From Microbacterium oleivorans (GTDB taxonomy: Bacteria; Actinomycetota; Actinomycetes; Actinomycetales; Microbacteriaceae): a stretch of DNA of 64,000 nucleotides. Shown here piece by piece: positions 17,893-25,942 of this stretch. Position numbers and translations under genes: made by a program. The notes beneath the pieces were generated by a model, which saw nothing but the letters and a program-made list of their open reading frames with translations, was not told the DNA's origin and did not search any database. The stretch covers positions 265,983 to 329,982 of the forward strand of contig NZ_JAMBOV010000004.1 in NCBI RefSeq assembly GCF_023715745.1, written 5' to 3'. How positions within the stretch are numbered: position 1 is the first letter of the stretch; the number at the start of each line of letters is the position of its first letter.

Positions 17893-18782
17893 GACTCGCG
17901 TCCCTTTCCAGAGATGGCATCCCGTACGCCGTCGCCGACGAGAGGGAAGAGCATGGAGAGCAGCAGGATCATGACCACGGGAGCGAGCGCCAAGCTGGGA
18001 TCGCTGTACACGGCCGCCTGCATCTCGTAGAGGATCGACCCGAGCTCCGGTTGAGGTGACGGCACGCCCAGTCCGATGAACCCGAGGCCTCCCGAGATGG
18101 CGACGTTGGCACCCACCAGCGATGTCGAGTAGGCCAGCACGGCCGGCAGGGACACCGGAACGATCTGGCGCACCAGGATGGAGGCTGCGGTCGCGCCGCT
18201 CGATCGGGCTGCAGTCACGAAGTCCAGCTCACGGATTCGTGAGACCTCGGTCTCGGCGATCCGTGAGACCGGTGCGATCCAGACGAGAGTCAGCGCGAGG
18301 AGGAGCGTTCCGAGGCCGACCCCCATCGAGATCGCCAGGAGGAGTGCCAGCAGAACGCCGGGGAAGGCGAAGAGCAGATCCACGCCACGCATCAGCACCG
18401 TGTTCACGAATCTGCCGGACAGGCCGGCGACCGTGCCGATCGCGAGCCCGATGACGGTCGCGATGACGATGGGGACCACCCCGACGATCAGTGACGTGCG
18501 CGTTCCGTACACGAGCCGACTGAGCATGTCCCGGCCCTGCGTGTCGGTCCCGAGCACGTGCCCCTGGCTGAAGAAGGGGAGGAGTCGCTCCGACAGGCTG
18601 CCGGTGAGGGGGTCGGCCAACGGGAGCAGCGGCGCGGCGAGAACTGCGGCCGCCAAGCACATGATGATGACCAGTGCGACTTTGGAGCGGAGCGGCATCC
18701 GACTCAGCAGAGACCGACGGTGGAAACGGGGTGCCGTCGCCGTTGCGGCCGGCGACAGGCGGGCCCCTGACAGGAGGGTCAT
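17889..18782 (-). CDS. Oligopeptide-type ABC transporter permease (DppC/OppC-like)
   Basis: 297 residues. The ATG at 18782 was chosen because it overlaps the dppB-like stop (ATGA) and gives a normal-length DppC; the frame stays open upstream only as shadow of dppB. An N-terminal membrane anchor near 36-56 is followed by LGTDTQGRDMLSRLVYGTRTS, the OppC_N hallmark, then a BPD_transp_1 domain of about five helices. ATAASILVRQIVPVSLPAVLAY is the EAA-type coupling loop. Confidence 0.92.
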   Translation of the reverse strand: MTLLSGARLSPAATATAPRFHRRSLLSRMPLRSKVALVIIMCLAAAVLAAPLLPLADPLTGSLSERLLPFFSQGHVLGTDTQGRDMLSRLVYGTRTSLIVGVVPIVIATVIGLAIGTVAGLSGRFVNTVLMRGVDLLFAFPGVLLALLLAISMGVGLGTLLLALTLVWIAPVSRIAETEVSRIRELDFVTAARSSGATAASILVRQIVPVSLPAVLAYSTSLVGANVAISGGLGFIGLGVPSPQPELGSILYEMQAAVYSDPSLALAPVVMILLLSMLFPLVGDGVRDAISGKGRES

Positions 18783-19756
18783 GCGCGTCCCTTTCGGATG
18801 CGGGGATCGAGGAGGGCGTTGACGACGTCCGCGAGCAGCAGCACGACGACGAACACCATGGCGATCAGCAGAGCGACAGCCTGAACGAGCGTGTAATCGC
18901 GAAGGCTGACCGACTGCACGATGAGAGCACCCAGCCCGGGGATGCTGAAGATCTGCTCGACGAACAGAGCGCCTCCGAGCATCGTCCCGACTTGGATCCC
19001 CAGGACGGTGATCATCGGGGGGAGCGCGTTGTGGTGCGCGTGGATCGCGAGGCGCCACGGCGCGAGCCCACGGGCTTGCAAGGTGGGCAGGAGATCGGTG
19101 GCCTGCAACGTCGCGATGGACGTCTTCAGCGACCGCGCCATCTGAGCCCCGGGTGCCAGCGCCAGTGCCAGGGCGGGAAGGAAGAGGTGCGACAGGATGT
19201 CGCCGGCGCTCCCGTCGCCGCGAGTCGCGACCCCGCCCGCGGGGAACGCGGGGAGGAGGACGGCGAAGACGATGAGAAGGACGAGCGCGATCGTGTACTG
19301 AGGCGCCGAGAGGAAGAACGACTCAGCCCCGTCGATGGTCCGCCGCACGGCTCGCCACCTTGTCGTGGCGAGGTTCCCCATGATGAGAGCCAGTGCGATG
19401 GCCATGACGCTGGCCAGGCCCCCCAGCATCATCGTGTTGACGAGGGCGGGGCCGATGATGTCGGTGACGGGTCGGCCTTGACTGTACGAGTAGCCGAGGT
19501 CGCCGCCGATGAGCTGTCCGAGCCAGAGGGAGAGCTGCGTGACGATCGGCTGATCCAGCCCCATCACCGCTCGCAGCTGCTCGCGTTCCTCGGGGCTGCT
19601 CTCAGTGCCGAGTATCGTCAGGGCAGGATCGCCGGGGATGGCACGGATGGCGAAGAAGACGACGATCGCGATGAACAGCGCGGTGATGACCGTCATGACG
19701 GCGCGACCGGCAACCAGCCGGAGGAACCGGTTCTGTGTCATGGCTTTGTAGTCCAT
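18779..19756 (-). CDS. Oligopeptide-type ABC transporter permease (DppB/OppB-like)
   Basis: 325 residues from ATG at 19756 (MDYKAMTQNRFLRL); an ATG 15 bp further in is the alternative. AVMTVITALFIAIVVFFAIRAIPGDPA near 25-45 is the classic OppB N-terminus, and TLQARGLAPWRLAIHAHHNALPPM is the EAA loop region. It is the promoter-proximal gene of the operon, 146 bp from the divergent PadR gene. A CATAAT hexamer ends 7 nt before the ATG, so the transcript may be leaderless. Confidence 0.91.
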   Translation of the reverse strand: MDYKAMTQNRFLRLVAGRAVMTVITALFIAIVVFFAIRAIPGDPALTILGTESSPEEREQLRAVMGLDQPIVTQLSLWLGQLIGGDLGYSYSQGRPVTDIIGPALVNTMMLGGLASVMAIALALIMGNLATTRWRAVRRTIDGAESFFLSAPQYTIALVLLIVFAVLLPAFPAGGVATRGDGSAGDILSHLFLPALALALAPGAQMARSLKTSIATLQATDLLPTLQARGLAPWRLAIHAHHNALPPMITVLGIQVGTMLGGALFVEQIFSIPGLGALIVQSVSLRDYTLVQAVALLIAMVFVVVLLLADVVNALLDPRIRKGRA

Positions 19757-19769
19757 AATTGGAATTATG
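19754..19769. promoter_or_regulatory. Palindrome at the transporter promoter/start
   Basis: CATAATT-GG-AATTATG is a perfect 7-bp inverted repeat with a 2-bp centre. On the minus strand it contains the CATAAT -10-like hexamer (19769-19764) and its end is the ATG of the permease gene, so a bound protein would block both. Confidence 0.5.
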
Positions 19770-19775
19770 CACTGA

Positions 19776-19796
19776 GGTACTGTTTCGGTACTGTTT
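19776..19796 (-). promoter_or_regulatory. Paired AAACAGTACC operator boxes
   Basis: Read on the minus strand, AAACAGTACC occurs twice (19796-19787 and 19785-19776), one DNA turn (11 bp) apart, over the -35 position of the transporter promoter. The PadR gene next door is the obvious candidate ligand-responsive regulator. A related sequence occurs at 21211-21228. Confidence 0.5.
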
Positions 19797-19902
19797 CCAG
19801 ACGGTGACGCTTCTCGCAGCGGCCGCCGATCCCCTCGCGGGAGCCGATCTGTCGTTAGCATGAGCGCGACTTTCGACACTGTTCGTCGGAGAAAGGACAC
19901 GT

Positions 19903-20487
19903 ATGGCACTGCGCCACGCGATACTCGCCGCATTGTCGAGGGGTAAGCCGCGCACCGGCTACGACCTCAACGCGAGCTTCAACGACGTCAATGACCGCGC
20001 CTGGCACGCCAGTCCGTCGCAGGTCTACTCCGAGCTCACGAAGATGGAATCCCGCGGGCTGATCGAGATCAGCGAGCGCAACGAGCGGGGCCGCACGAGC
20101 TACGTCATCAGCGACGCCGGCTACGACGAGCTGCGTCGGTGGCTCCTGCATGATCAACCGGACCACGGCGTCCGGGACGATGCGGCGCTGCGTCTGCTGA
20201 ACCTCTGGGTGCTGCAGAGGGATGAGGCGGAGTATCTGCTCGACGCCGAGGTCGCATTCCAGCGGCAGCGCCACTTCAGCCTCTCCCACCTGCTCGACAA
20301 CTGGGAGGACGAGCGCGAGGACCACGACAGTCCGGTCTGGCGCAATCGACGAGCGCTCTACACGCTCTGGCTGCGGCAGACGTCGTTGACTCTGGACTGG
20401 CTCGAGCAGCTTCGAGAGGTGCTCACGGACCCGGATGCCTCGGTGGCGGCGGTCATGCCGCACGCCGAGCACGCGACCCGGCGCTGA
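19903..20487 (+). CDS. PadR-family transcriptional regulator
   Basis: 194 residues. The N-terminal winged helix reads LRHAILAALSRGKPRTGYDL with SPSQVYSELTKMESRGLIE as recognition region and GRTSYVISDAGYDELRRWL as the wing. The C-terminal helical half, rich in Trp and charged residues, matches the longer PadR subfamily with a dimerisation coiled coil. SD GGAGAAAGGA precedes the ATG. It diverges from the ABC transporter and is followed by the convergent hydrolase gene. Repression of the flanking genes is an inference from position and from the shared boxes. Confidence 0.9.
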   Translation: MALRHAILAALSRGKPRTGYDLNASFNDVNDRAWHASPSQVYSELTKMESRGLIEISERNERGRTSYVISDAGYDELRRWLLHDQPDHGVRDDAALRLLNLWVLQRDEAEYLLDAEVAFQRQRHFSLSHLLDNWEDEREDHDSPVWRNRRALYTLWLRQTSLTLDWLEQLREVLTDPDASVAAVMPHAEHATRR

Positions 20488-20517
20488 CGAGATCGCCGGG
20501 TCGCGGTCGGCTCTCGG

Positions 20518-21183
20518 TCACGCCGGGATGGTGCTCAGATCTTCGGCCGTCCGCCCGTAGCCCGGAGTCGTGAAGCGGCGATCCCACGCGGCTGAATCCG
20601 CAATGAGCTCACGCCAGGGAGCGACCTCGACGTACAGAACGCGAAGCGAGTCGAGTCCGTTGATGTGGAGTGCCTTGCCGTCGGTCGACACCGCGTCCTC
20701 GGGGACGGCCACATCGAAGTTCTTCATCATCGCGGTCCTCGACGTCGTCTCGATGCAGACGTTGGTCTGCAGCCCCGCGACGATCAAGCGGGTCACGTCG
20801 AGGTTTCGCAAGATGGGGTCGAGATCCGTGTTGAAGAAGGCATCCCACCGGTGCTTCTCGATGACGATGTCGCCATCGGCGGGCGCAACGGCATCGAGGA
20901 TCTGGGACGCCCACTCCCGGTCGTCTCCGATCGGTGACTCGTCGGGAGCGTCGGCCAGGAGCCGCCGCATGCTGGGCGTCATGTCCGCGCCATCTGCGCG
21001 GGATGTCTGCCGCGTATAGATCACGGGCATGCCCACGCGCCGCGCCTCAGCCAGCAGTGCCGCGCACTCCGCGACCACGGCGTCGAAGTTGTAGATGGGA
21101 GGCCAACCGAGCGCACTGCGGCGCTCTTGCTCCAGGTACATGTTCTGCATGTCGATCATGATCAGCGCCGTGCGACCGCTCAT
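20518..21183 (-). CDS. Isochorismatase-fold cysteine hydrolase
   Basis: 221 residues. The catalytic triad is visible: Asp11 (LIMIDMQN), Lys110 (IVIEKHRWDAF) and Cys143 (LQTNVCIETTSRTA). The preceding cis-peptide motif region is also typical. Members hydrolyse C-N or ether bonds (N-carbamoyl compounds, ureidoacrylate, nicotinamide, isochorismate); the sequence does not settle which. It is divergent from the MFS gene over 90 bp and converges on the PadR gene. Context suggests processing of the compound imported by the ABC transporter. Confidence 0.88.
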   Translation of the reverse strand: MSGRTALIMIDMQNMYLEQERRSALGWPPIYNFDAVVAECAALLAEARRVGMPVIYTRQTSRADGADMTPSMRRLLADAPDESPIGDDREWASQILDAVAPADGDIVIEKHRWDAFFNTDLDPILRNLDVTRLIVAGLQTNVCIETTSRTAMMKNFDVAVPEDAVSTDGKALHINGLDSLRVLYVEVAPWRELIADSAAWDRRFTTPGYGRTAEDLSTIPA

Positions 21184-21210
21184 TTCAAACCCAATCTCGT
21201 AGTGTGTTCC

Positions 21211-21228
21211 GGTACTCCAATACTGTTA
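21211..21228. promoter_or_regulatory. Candidate operator in the hydrolase/MFS divergent promoter
   Basis: GGTACTCCAATACTGTTA (minus strand: TAACAGTATTGGAGTACC) resembles the paired AAACAGTACC boxes at 19776-19796, keeping an AACAGTA half and an AGTACC half. It lies midway in the 90-bp gap 21184-21273. Confidence 0.4.
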
Positions 21229-21273
21229 TATGGTTTCAGACGTTACGACGGTATTTCCGTGGAGAGGATCCGG

Positions 21274-22773
21274 ATGACTCGGCGCAGGAAGATTGCGGGA
21301 CCGTTCCTCGACGCCGGATCCCCGCGCAGCAGAAGACTCGTCTTCGTCGTACTCGTCGGGGCCGCCGCGCTCACCATCCTCGACGTGTCCAAGCTGGGCA
21401 TCGCCCTTCCGGTCATCCAAGAGGACATGGGCGGCGACCCCATCACCATCCAATTGATGCTCGTCGGCTACACGCTCGCGTACGCCGCCACATTGCTCCC
21501 GGCGGGCCGGATCGGAGACGTGCTCTCCCGTAAGGGGGTGTTCCTCACCGGGCTCGCGATCTTCACGGCGTCGAGCGTCGTCTGCGCCGTCGCGCCGACG
21601 GTCGAGGTTCTGGTACTCGCTCGGGTCGTGGAGGGGGTCGGTGCAGGCCTCCTGATGCCGCAGGTTCTGGGTCTCATCCAACGCATCTATCCCGCCGCGG
21701 AGCGTGCCAAACCGCTGGCGGCGCTCGCAGCTGTGACCTCGCTCACGTCCCTCCTCGCACCGGTCCTCGCGGGGGTCATCATGGACAATTTCGCCCCGGA
21801 GATCGGCTGGCGAGTGCTCTTCCTGGTGACCGTGGCCGTAGGTGTCGTCCTCATTCCGGCGACGATCGTCGTCGTCCGGGAGCCTCCGACCGAACGTCGG
21901 CGTGGGTTCGACGGAGTCGGTGCGGGACTGCTCGCGGCCGGTGTCATCCTCACGATCGCGCCTTTCAGTGCCGTCTCGCAGTCGCTCCCTTTCGCCCCCT
22001 GGATGCTGATCGTCACCGTTGTCGGGTGCGTCCTTCTGGGTGTGTTCGTCGTTCATGAACGACGGACGGTCCGCCGCTCGCGTGAGCCGCTCGTCGACCC
22101 GACCCTCTTCCGGCTTCCGCATCTCAGCAGCGGGGTTCTCATCTCGGGCTTCATGCACGCGGCGGGCACCGCCGGAACGCTCATCGTCACGATCGCTCTG
22201 CAGCAGATCGGCTTGCTCACGCCGCTGGAGACCGCTCTGTGGATGCTGCCGGCAGCCGCCGCGAGCATCGCCGGCTCATGGCTCGCGAGTCGCGTCTCGC
22301 CGACGAACGGGGTCGTCGTAGCCATGGGCACCGGAGTCGGTGCCGTCGCTGTCGCCGCGAGTGGGCTCGCATTCGCCGTCTCTCCGCGGGACGCCCTGCC
22401 GGCGCTCGTCGCCGGCCTGCTCTGCGTGAGCTCATTCGGTGCCGGGCTGGCGGCGCCGGCCAATCAGGCGCGCACCCTGCTGCACGCGCCGGGGCATCGA
22501 TCCAGCGTCGCCGGGTCATTGATCCAGTGCGCACAGCGCGTCGGGTCGGCTGTCGGTATGGCACTCGCGTTGATCGTCTACTACGCGCACCTCACCGACC
22601 TCACATTCGCCGGACAGCCCTCGAGCGGTCCGGCGTTGGCTCTCTGGATCGTGAGCATCTTCCTCGTCGCTGCGGCGGTCGTCGCGATGGTGGATCGCGT
22701 GCGGCGCCCATCGAGGGCGCCCGGTACCGACTTTTCGCGCGAGGAGCCGGTCGTCACGTCGGCGGTGATGTGA
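21274..22773 (+). CDS. MFS drug/solute exporter, DHA2-like (14 TM)
   Basis: 499 residues from ATG 21274, which has GGAGAGG seven bases upstream; longer in-frame starts cross the divergent promoter. Helix 1 contains LTILDVSKLGIALPVIQEDM, with an Asp in the DHA2 motif position, followed by motif A GRIGDVLSRKGVF and motif C-like GVGAGLLMPQVLGL. Length and hydrophobic segments fit 14 helices. Such proteins are proton-driven exporters of drugs or metabolites. Together with the hydrolase it forms a divergent pair likely under the same regulator. Confidence 0.88.
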   Translation: MTRRRKIAGPFLDAGSPRSRRLVFVVLVGAAALTILDVSKLGIALPVIQEDMGGDPITIQLMLVGYTLAYAATLLPAGRIGDVLSRKGVFLTGLAIFTASSVVCAVAPTVEVLVLARVVEGVGAGLLMPQVLGLIQRIYPAAERAKPLAALAAVTSLTSLLAPVLAGVIMDNFAPEIGWRVLFLVTVAVGVVLIPATIVVVREPPTERRRGFDGVGAGLLAAGVILTIAPFSAVSQSLPFAPWMLIVTVVGCVLLGVFVVHERRTVRRSREPLVDPTLFRLPHLSSGVLISGFMHAAGTAGTLIVTIALQQIGLLTPLETALWMLPAAAASIAGSWLASRVSPTNGVVVAMGTGVGAVAVAASGLAFAVSPRDALPALVAGLLCVSSFGAGLAAPANQARTLLHAPGHRSSVAGSLIQCAQRVGSAVGMALALIVYYAHLTDLTFAGQPSSGPALALWIVSIFLVAAAVVAMVDRVRRPSRAPGTDFSREEPVVTSAVM

Positions 22774-22832
22774 GACGGGCTTGGGGACCCATTACTCGCG
22801 CAGCACATCTATGTGAGACGCGGCATCCCCTG

Positions 22833-22838
22833 TAACCT
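22833..22838 (+). promoter_or_regulatory. -10 element, leaderless start
   Basis: TAACCT, then 7 nt, then GTG 22846. It is the reason that start was preferred for the acyltransferase. Confidence 0.45.
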
Positions 22839-22845
22839 CCGGAGG

Positions 22846-23928
22846 GTGAGGGGACCACACCGTTTTCGCACGCTTGGGGGCGTGTACGACCCGCGGATGA
22901 ACGCGCTCAATTTCATCCGCCTGATGCTCGCCGTGTCGGTGATCGTCTGGCATTCGTTTCCGCTGACCGGGAATCCGGTCGAGTGGCCGGCGCTCCGGCA
23001 GGCGCTCGGGGAGCTCGGCGTCGACGGCTTCTTCGCCATCAGCGGGTTCCTCATCTACGGCAGCTGGAAGCGCAATCCGAACTGGTGGCGCTACCTCGCC
23101 GCCCGGGCCCTCCGCATCTTCCCGGCCTTCTGGGTGTGCCTCATCGTCACGGCGTTCCTCATCGCGCCGATCACCACCGCGCTGGTCACCGGTCGCAGCT
23201 ACATCGACGTCATCTCCGTCGAGAACGTGAAGTACGTGGTGCAGAACGCTGCGCTGCGCATCTTCGACCACAGCATCGCCGGCACACCGCTCAACGTCCC
23301 CTACCCGGGGTACTGGAACGGATCGCTCTGGACCCTCTTCTGGGAGTTCCTCTGCTACCTCGGCGTCCTCACCCTCGGATTGCTCGCCCTCTACCGGTTC
23401 CGCGCCACGGTCCCGCTCATCTTCGGCCTGACCTTCCTCGGCCTGCTCGCCACCGCCTACGGTCCTGTCGAGAACTACTGGGCTGTGCACGGATCGCGCT
23501 TCGGTATCATGTTCGCGGCCGGCATGCTGATCGAGCAGTACGCCCGCCGCATCCCGGTCAGCTGGCCGCTTCTCGGAGCCGCAGCCGTCGTCACGGCCGC
23601 GAGCATGCTCCTCCCGGACTACCGGGTCGTCGGCGCGCTGCCGTGGGCCTACCTGATGCTCGGGCTCGGCGCGATGCTCAAGCACCCGCGCCTCAAGCTT
23701 GAGAACGACATCTCCTACGGCGTCTACATCTACGGGATGCCGGTGCAACAGGTGCTCGCCAGCTTCGGCCTCGCCGCGCTCGGCGTGCCGCTCTTCGGCA
23801 TCCTGTCGATCCTGCTCACCCTGCCGCTCGCTGCGGCGAGCTGGTTCCTGCTCGAGCGTCACGCGATGAAGCTGCGCCCGGGGCGGCGGGTGCAGCGGAA
23901 CGTGCAGACCGAGGCGGTCGCCGGCTGA
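22846..23928 (+). CDS. Membrane acyltransferase (acyltransferase 3 / OafA-like)
   Basis: 360 residues, about ten membrane helices. DPRMNALNFIRLMLAVSVIVWHSFP carries the conserved N-terminal pattern with the catalytic-type His in helix 1, and GVDGFFAISGFLIYGSW the second family motif with FFxxSGFL. RALRIFPAFW is the conserved Arg segment. These enzymes O-acylate exported polysaccharides or other envelope molecules. GTG 22846 is used; GTG 22882 and ATG 22897 are later options. It ends 4 bp from the convergent ligase gene. Confidence 0.87.
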   Translation: MRGPHRFRTLGGVYDPRMNALNFIRLMLAVSVIVWHSFPLTGNPVEWPALRQALGELGVDGFFAISGFLIYGSWKRNPNWWRYLAARALRIFPAFWVCLIVTAFLIAPITTALVTGRSYIDVISVENVKYVVQNAALRIFDHSIAGTPLNVPYPGYWNGSLWTLFWEFLCYLGVLTLGLLALYRFRATVPLIFGLTFLGLLATAYGPVENYWAVHGSRFGIMFAAGMLIEQYARRIPVSWPLLGAAAVVTAASMLLPDYRVVGALPWAYLMLGLGAMLKHPRLKLENDISYGVYIYGMPVQQVLASFGLAALGVPLFGILSILLTLPLAAASWFLLERHAMKLRPGRRVQRNVQTEAVAG

Positions 23929-23932
23929 CGCC

Positions 23933-25396
23933 TCAGCTCCAGGTGTGCACCGGCTCGTTCGTGTGCATCGCCTCGCGATACTCGAGCAGCGTTGCGCGCA
24001 GGGCGTCGAAACGCTCCATGCCCTCGCGCGCCCGCATCCGCTTCGCGAACCACTCCGCCCCGTTCGTCTTCGCGACGCACCGGCCCTCGATGATCCCGAG
24101 GTAACGGTCGCGCTCAGCGGGGGAGACGCCCCATGCGTCCAGGCCGTCCGCCGCGAGCGGCAGCAGCGTCTCGAGGATCAGCTCCGTCGCCGGCACCTGA
24201 CCGACGCCCGGCCACGACAGGCGCGCCTCGATGCCGTCGCGCGCCGCCGACAGGAAGCTCTCGCGTGCCGTCGCGAACGGCATGCGCGACCACACGGGGC
24301 GCTCATCCTCCGCCAGCGAACGCACGAGGCCGAAGTAGAACGCGGCGTTCGCAACCGTGTCGACCACCGTCGGCCCGGCGGCGAGGATCCGGTTCTCCAC
24401 CCGCAGGTGCGGCATGCCGTCGGCGACGTCGTACACCGGGCGGTTCCACCGGTAGACCGTGCCGTTGTGCAGCTTCAGCTCGGCCAGCGACGGCACGCCG
24501 CCCGACTCGAGCACCTCGAGCGGGTCCTCGTCGTCGATGATCGGCAGCAGCGCCGGGAAGTAGCGCACGTTCTCCTCGAACAGGTCGAACACCGACGTGA
24601 TCCAGCGCTCGCCGAACCACACCCGCGGACGCACGCCCTGCGCCTTCAGCTCCTCGCTGCGGGTGTCGGTCGCCTGCTCGAACAGCGGGATGCGCGACTC
24701 GCGCCACAGCTCCTTGCCCAGCAGGAACGGCGAGTTCGCCGCCGCCGCGAGCTGCGCACCGGCGATCGCCTGCGACGCGTTCCAGTACGACGCGAACTCC
24801 GCCGGTGAGGTCTGCACGTGGAACTGCGTGCTCGTGCACGCCGCCTCGGGCACGATCGAGTCCGTCGTCGTCTCCAGCCGCTCGCGACCGGCGATCGAGA
24901 TCGCGATGTCCTCGCCGCGCGCATCGAGCACCTGCTCGTTCAGCAGGTCGTACCGCGAGTCCGCGCTCAGCGTGCTGCGGCCCAGATGCCGCTCCGCCAG
25001 CGTGGGCAGGATGCCGATCATCACCAGATACGCGCCGAGATCCTCGCTCCGCACCTCGGCGTCGTTCAGCCGCTGCCGCATGCCCTCCTCGAACGTGGTC
25101 AGACCGCCGTCGCGGAGCTTCGCCGGCGGCACGTTGATCTCGACGTTGAACCGCCCCAGCTCCGTCACGAACGCCGGGTCCGCGATCGCCCGCAGCACCT
25201 GCTCGTTCCGCATCGCGGGGTCACCCACGGAGTCCACGAGATTCAGTTCGAGTTCGAGCCCCGTCATCGGGTCATCGGTGTCGAAGCGGGCTTCGCGCAG
25301 CATCCGCTCGAAGACGTCGAGATTGCGACGGATCTTCTCCCGGTGAAGGGTGCGGTCGGCTCCGGTGATCTCTTGCTTCTCGACTTCTTCTCCCAC
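23933..25396 (-). CDS. Glutamate--cysteine ligase family protein (GCS2-type)
   Basis: 487 residues from the GTG at 25396; the frame is open 22 codons further. GLELELNLVD near 48-57 and GRFNVEINVPP near 81-91 are the metal/substrate motifs of the GCS2 carboxylate-amine ligases. Later landmarks are STQFHVQTSPAEFASYWNAS, RVWFGERWITS and HLRVENRILAAGPTVVDTVAN. Known relatives ligate glutamate to cysteine or other amines in an ATP-dependent reaction. Length exceeds that of YbdK (about 370), so the exact substrate is uncertain; ergothioneine or thiol biosynthesis partners are not nearby. The transcript probably begins at the start codon. Confidence 0.82.
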   Translation of the reverse strand: MGEEVEKQEITGADRTLHREKIRRNLDVFERMLREARFDTDDPMTGLELELNLVDSVGDPAMRNEQVLRAIADPAFVTELGRFNVEINVPPAKLRDGGLTTFEEGMRQRLNDAEVRSEDLGAYLVMIGILPTLAERHLGRSTLSADSRYDLLNEQVLDARGEDIAISIAGRERLETTTDSIVPEAACTSTQFHVQTSPAEFASYWNASQAIAGAQLAAAANSPFLLGKELWRESRIPLFEQATDTRSEELKAQGVRPRVWFGERWITSVFDLFEENVRYFPALLPIIDDEDPLEVLESGGVPSLAELKLHNGTVYRWNRPVYDVADGMPHLRVENRILAAGPTVVDTVANAAFYFGLVRSLAEDERPVWSRMPFATARESFLSAARDGIEARLSWPGVGQVPATELILETLLPLAADGLDAWGVSPAERDRYLGIIEGRCVAKTNGAEWFAKRMRAREGMERFDALRATLLEYREAMHTNEPVHTWS

Positions 25397-25402
25397 CCCG
25401 CC

Positions 25403-25408
25403 ACGATA
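25403..25408 (-). promoter_or_regulatory. -10 element, leaderless start
   Basis: TATCGT on the minus strand, 6 nt before GTG 25396 of the ligase gene. It supports the shorter start. Confidence 0.5.
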
Positions 25409-25498
25409 GGTCGGGCGGAGGGAGGGGGCGGGGCGGTTGACAAGGCCACCGCCGTCGACCATGACGCGCTAACTCATCCCGGTCCGAATTGCCAGGGG

Positions 25499-25527
25499 TT
25501 GGCTCGTTCCCTGCCGCTGCCTAGCGT
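25499..25527 (+). promoter_or_regulatory. Promoter of the CsbD gene
   Basis: TTGGCT-N17-TAGCGT, followed by a leader of about 45 nt holding a 7-bp hairpin (25535-25541 with 25550-25556). Confidence 0.55.
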
Positions 25528-25579
25528 GGTCAGTCCCGGAACGCTCCGCTTCCGGGTGGATCGACGGAAGGACCAGATC

Positions 25580-25750
25580 ATGGGACTCGACGACAAGATC
25601 AAGAACGCCGCTCAGGACCTCACGGGTAAGGGCAAGGAAGCTGCCGGCAAGGCGAGCGACAACGAGCGACTCGAAGCCGAAGGCCACCAGGACCAGACCG
25701 AGGCCAACCTCAAGAAGGCCGGCGAGAACGTGAAGGACGCGTTCAAGTAA
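25580..25750 (+). CDS. CsbD family stress protein
   Basis: 56 residues: MGLDDKIKNAAQDLTGKGKE at the start and QDQTEANLKKAGENVKDAFK at the end, strongly hydrophilic and Lys/Ala/Glu-rich. This is the CsbD fold, general-stress proteins abundant in stationary phase or osmotic stress; the molecular role is not established. SD GGAAGG lies 8 bp before the ATG. It is a stand-alone unit with its own promoter and strong terminator. Confidence 0.93.
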   Translation: MGLDDKIKNAAQDLTGKGKEAAGKASDNERLEAEGHQDQTEANLKKAGENVKDAFK

Positions 25751-25760
25751 GCCTCTCCAC

Positions 25761-25795
25761 CGAACGCCCGGGCCCGCCACGGACCCGGGCGTTCG
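25761..25795 (+). terminator. Hairpin terminator of the CsbD gene
   Basis: Perfect 12-bp stem 25761-25772 with 25784-25795, 11-nt loop, followed by a short T-containing tail (TCGTT). Confidence 0.85.
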
Positions 25796-25942
25796 TCGTT
25801 CCCTGCCGCCTCGATCCGATGACTCACAGACGGATGCCGGGGCCCGCGACACCCGTTCACGTACACTTCACTCGACGTTTTCCCCCGACGTGACGCGTGA
25901 TCCCCCCTCTCCACGGCCGTCGGCGGACGCTTCGGGAGATCC

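Noticed and set aside
22792..23862. 356-codon minus-strand frame opposite the first acyltransferase
   Set aside because: Charged low-complexity shadow; the plus strand holds the OafA motifs.
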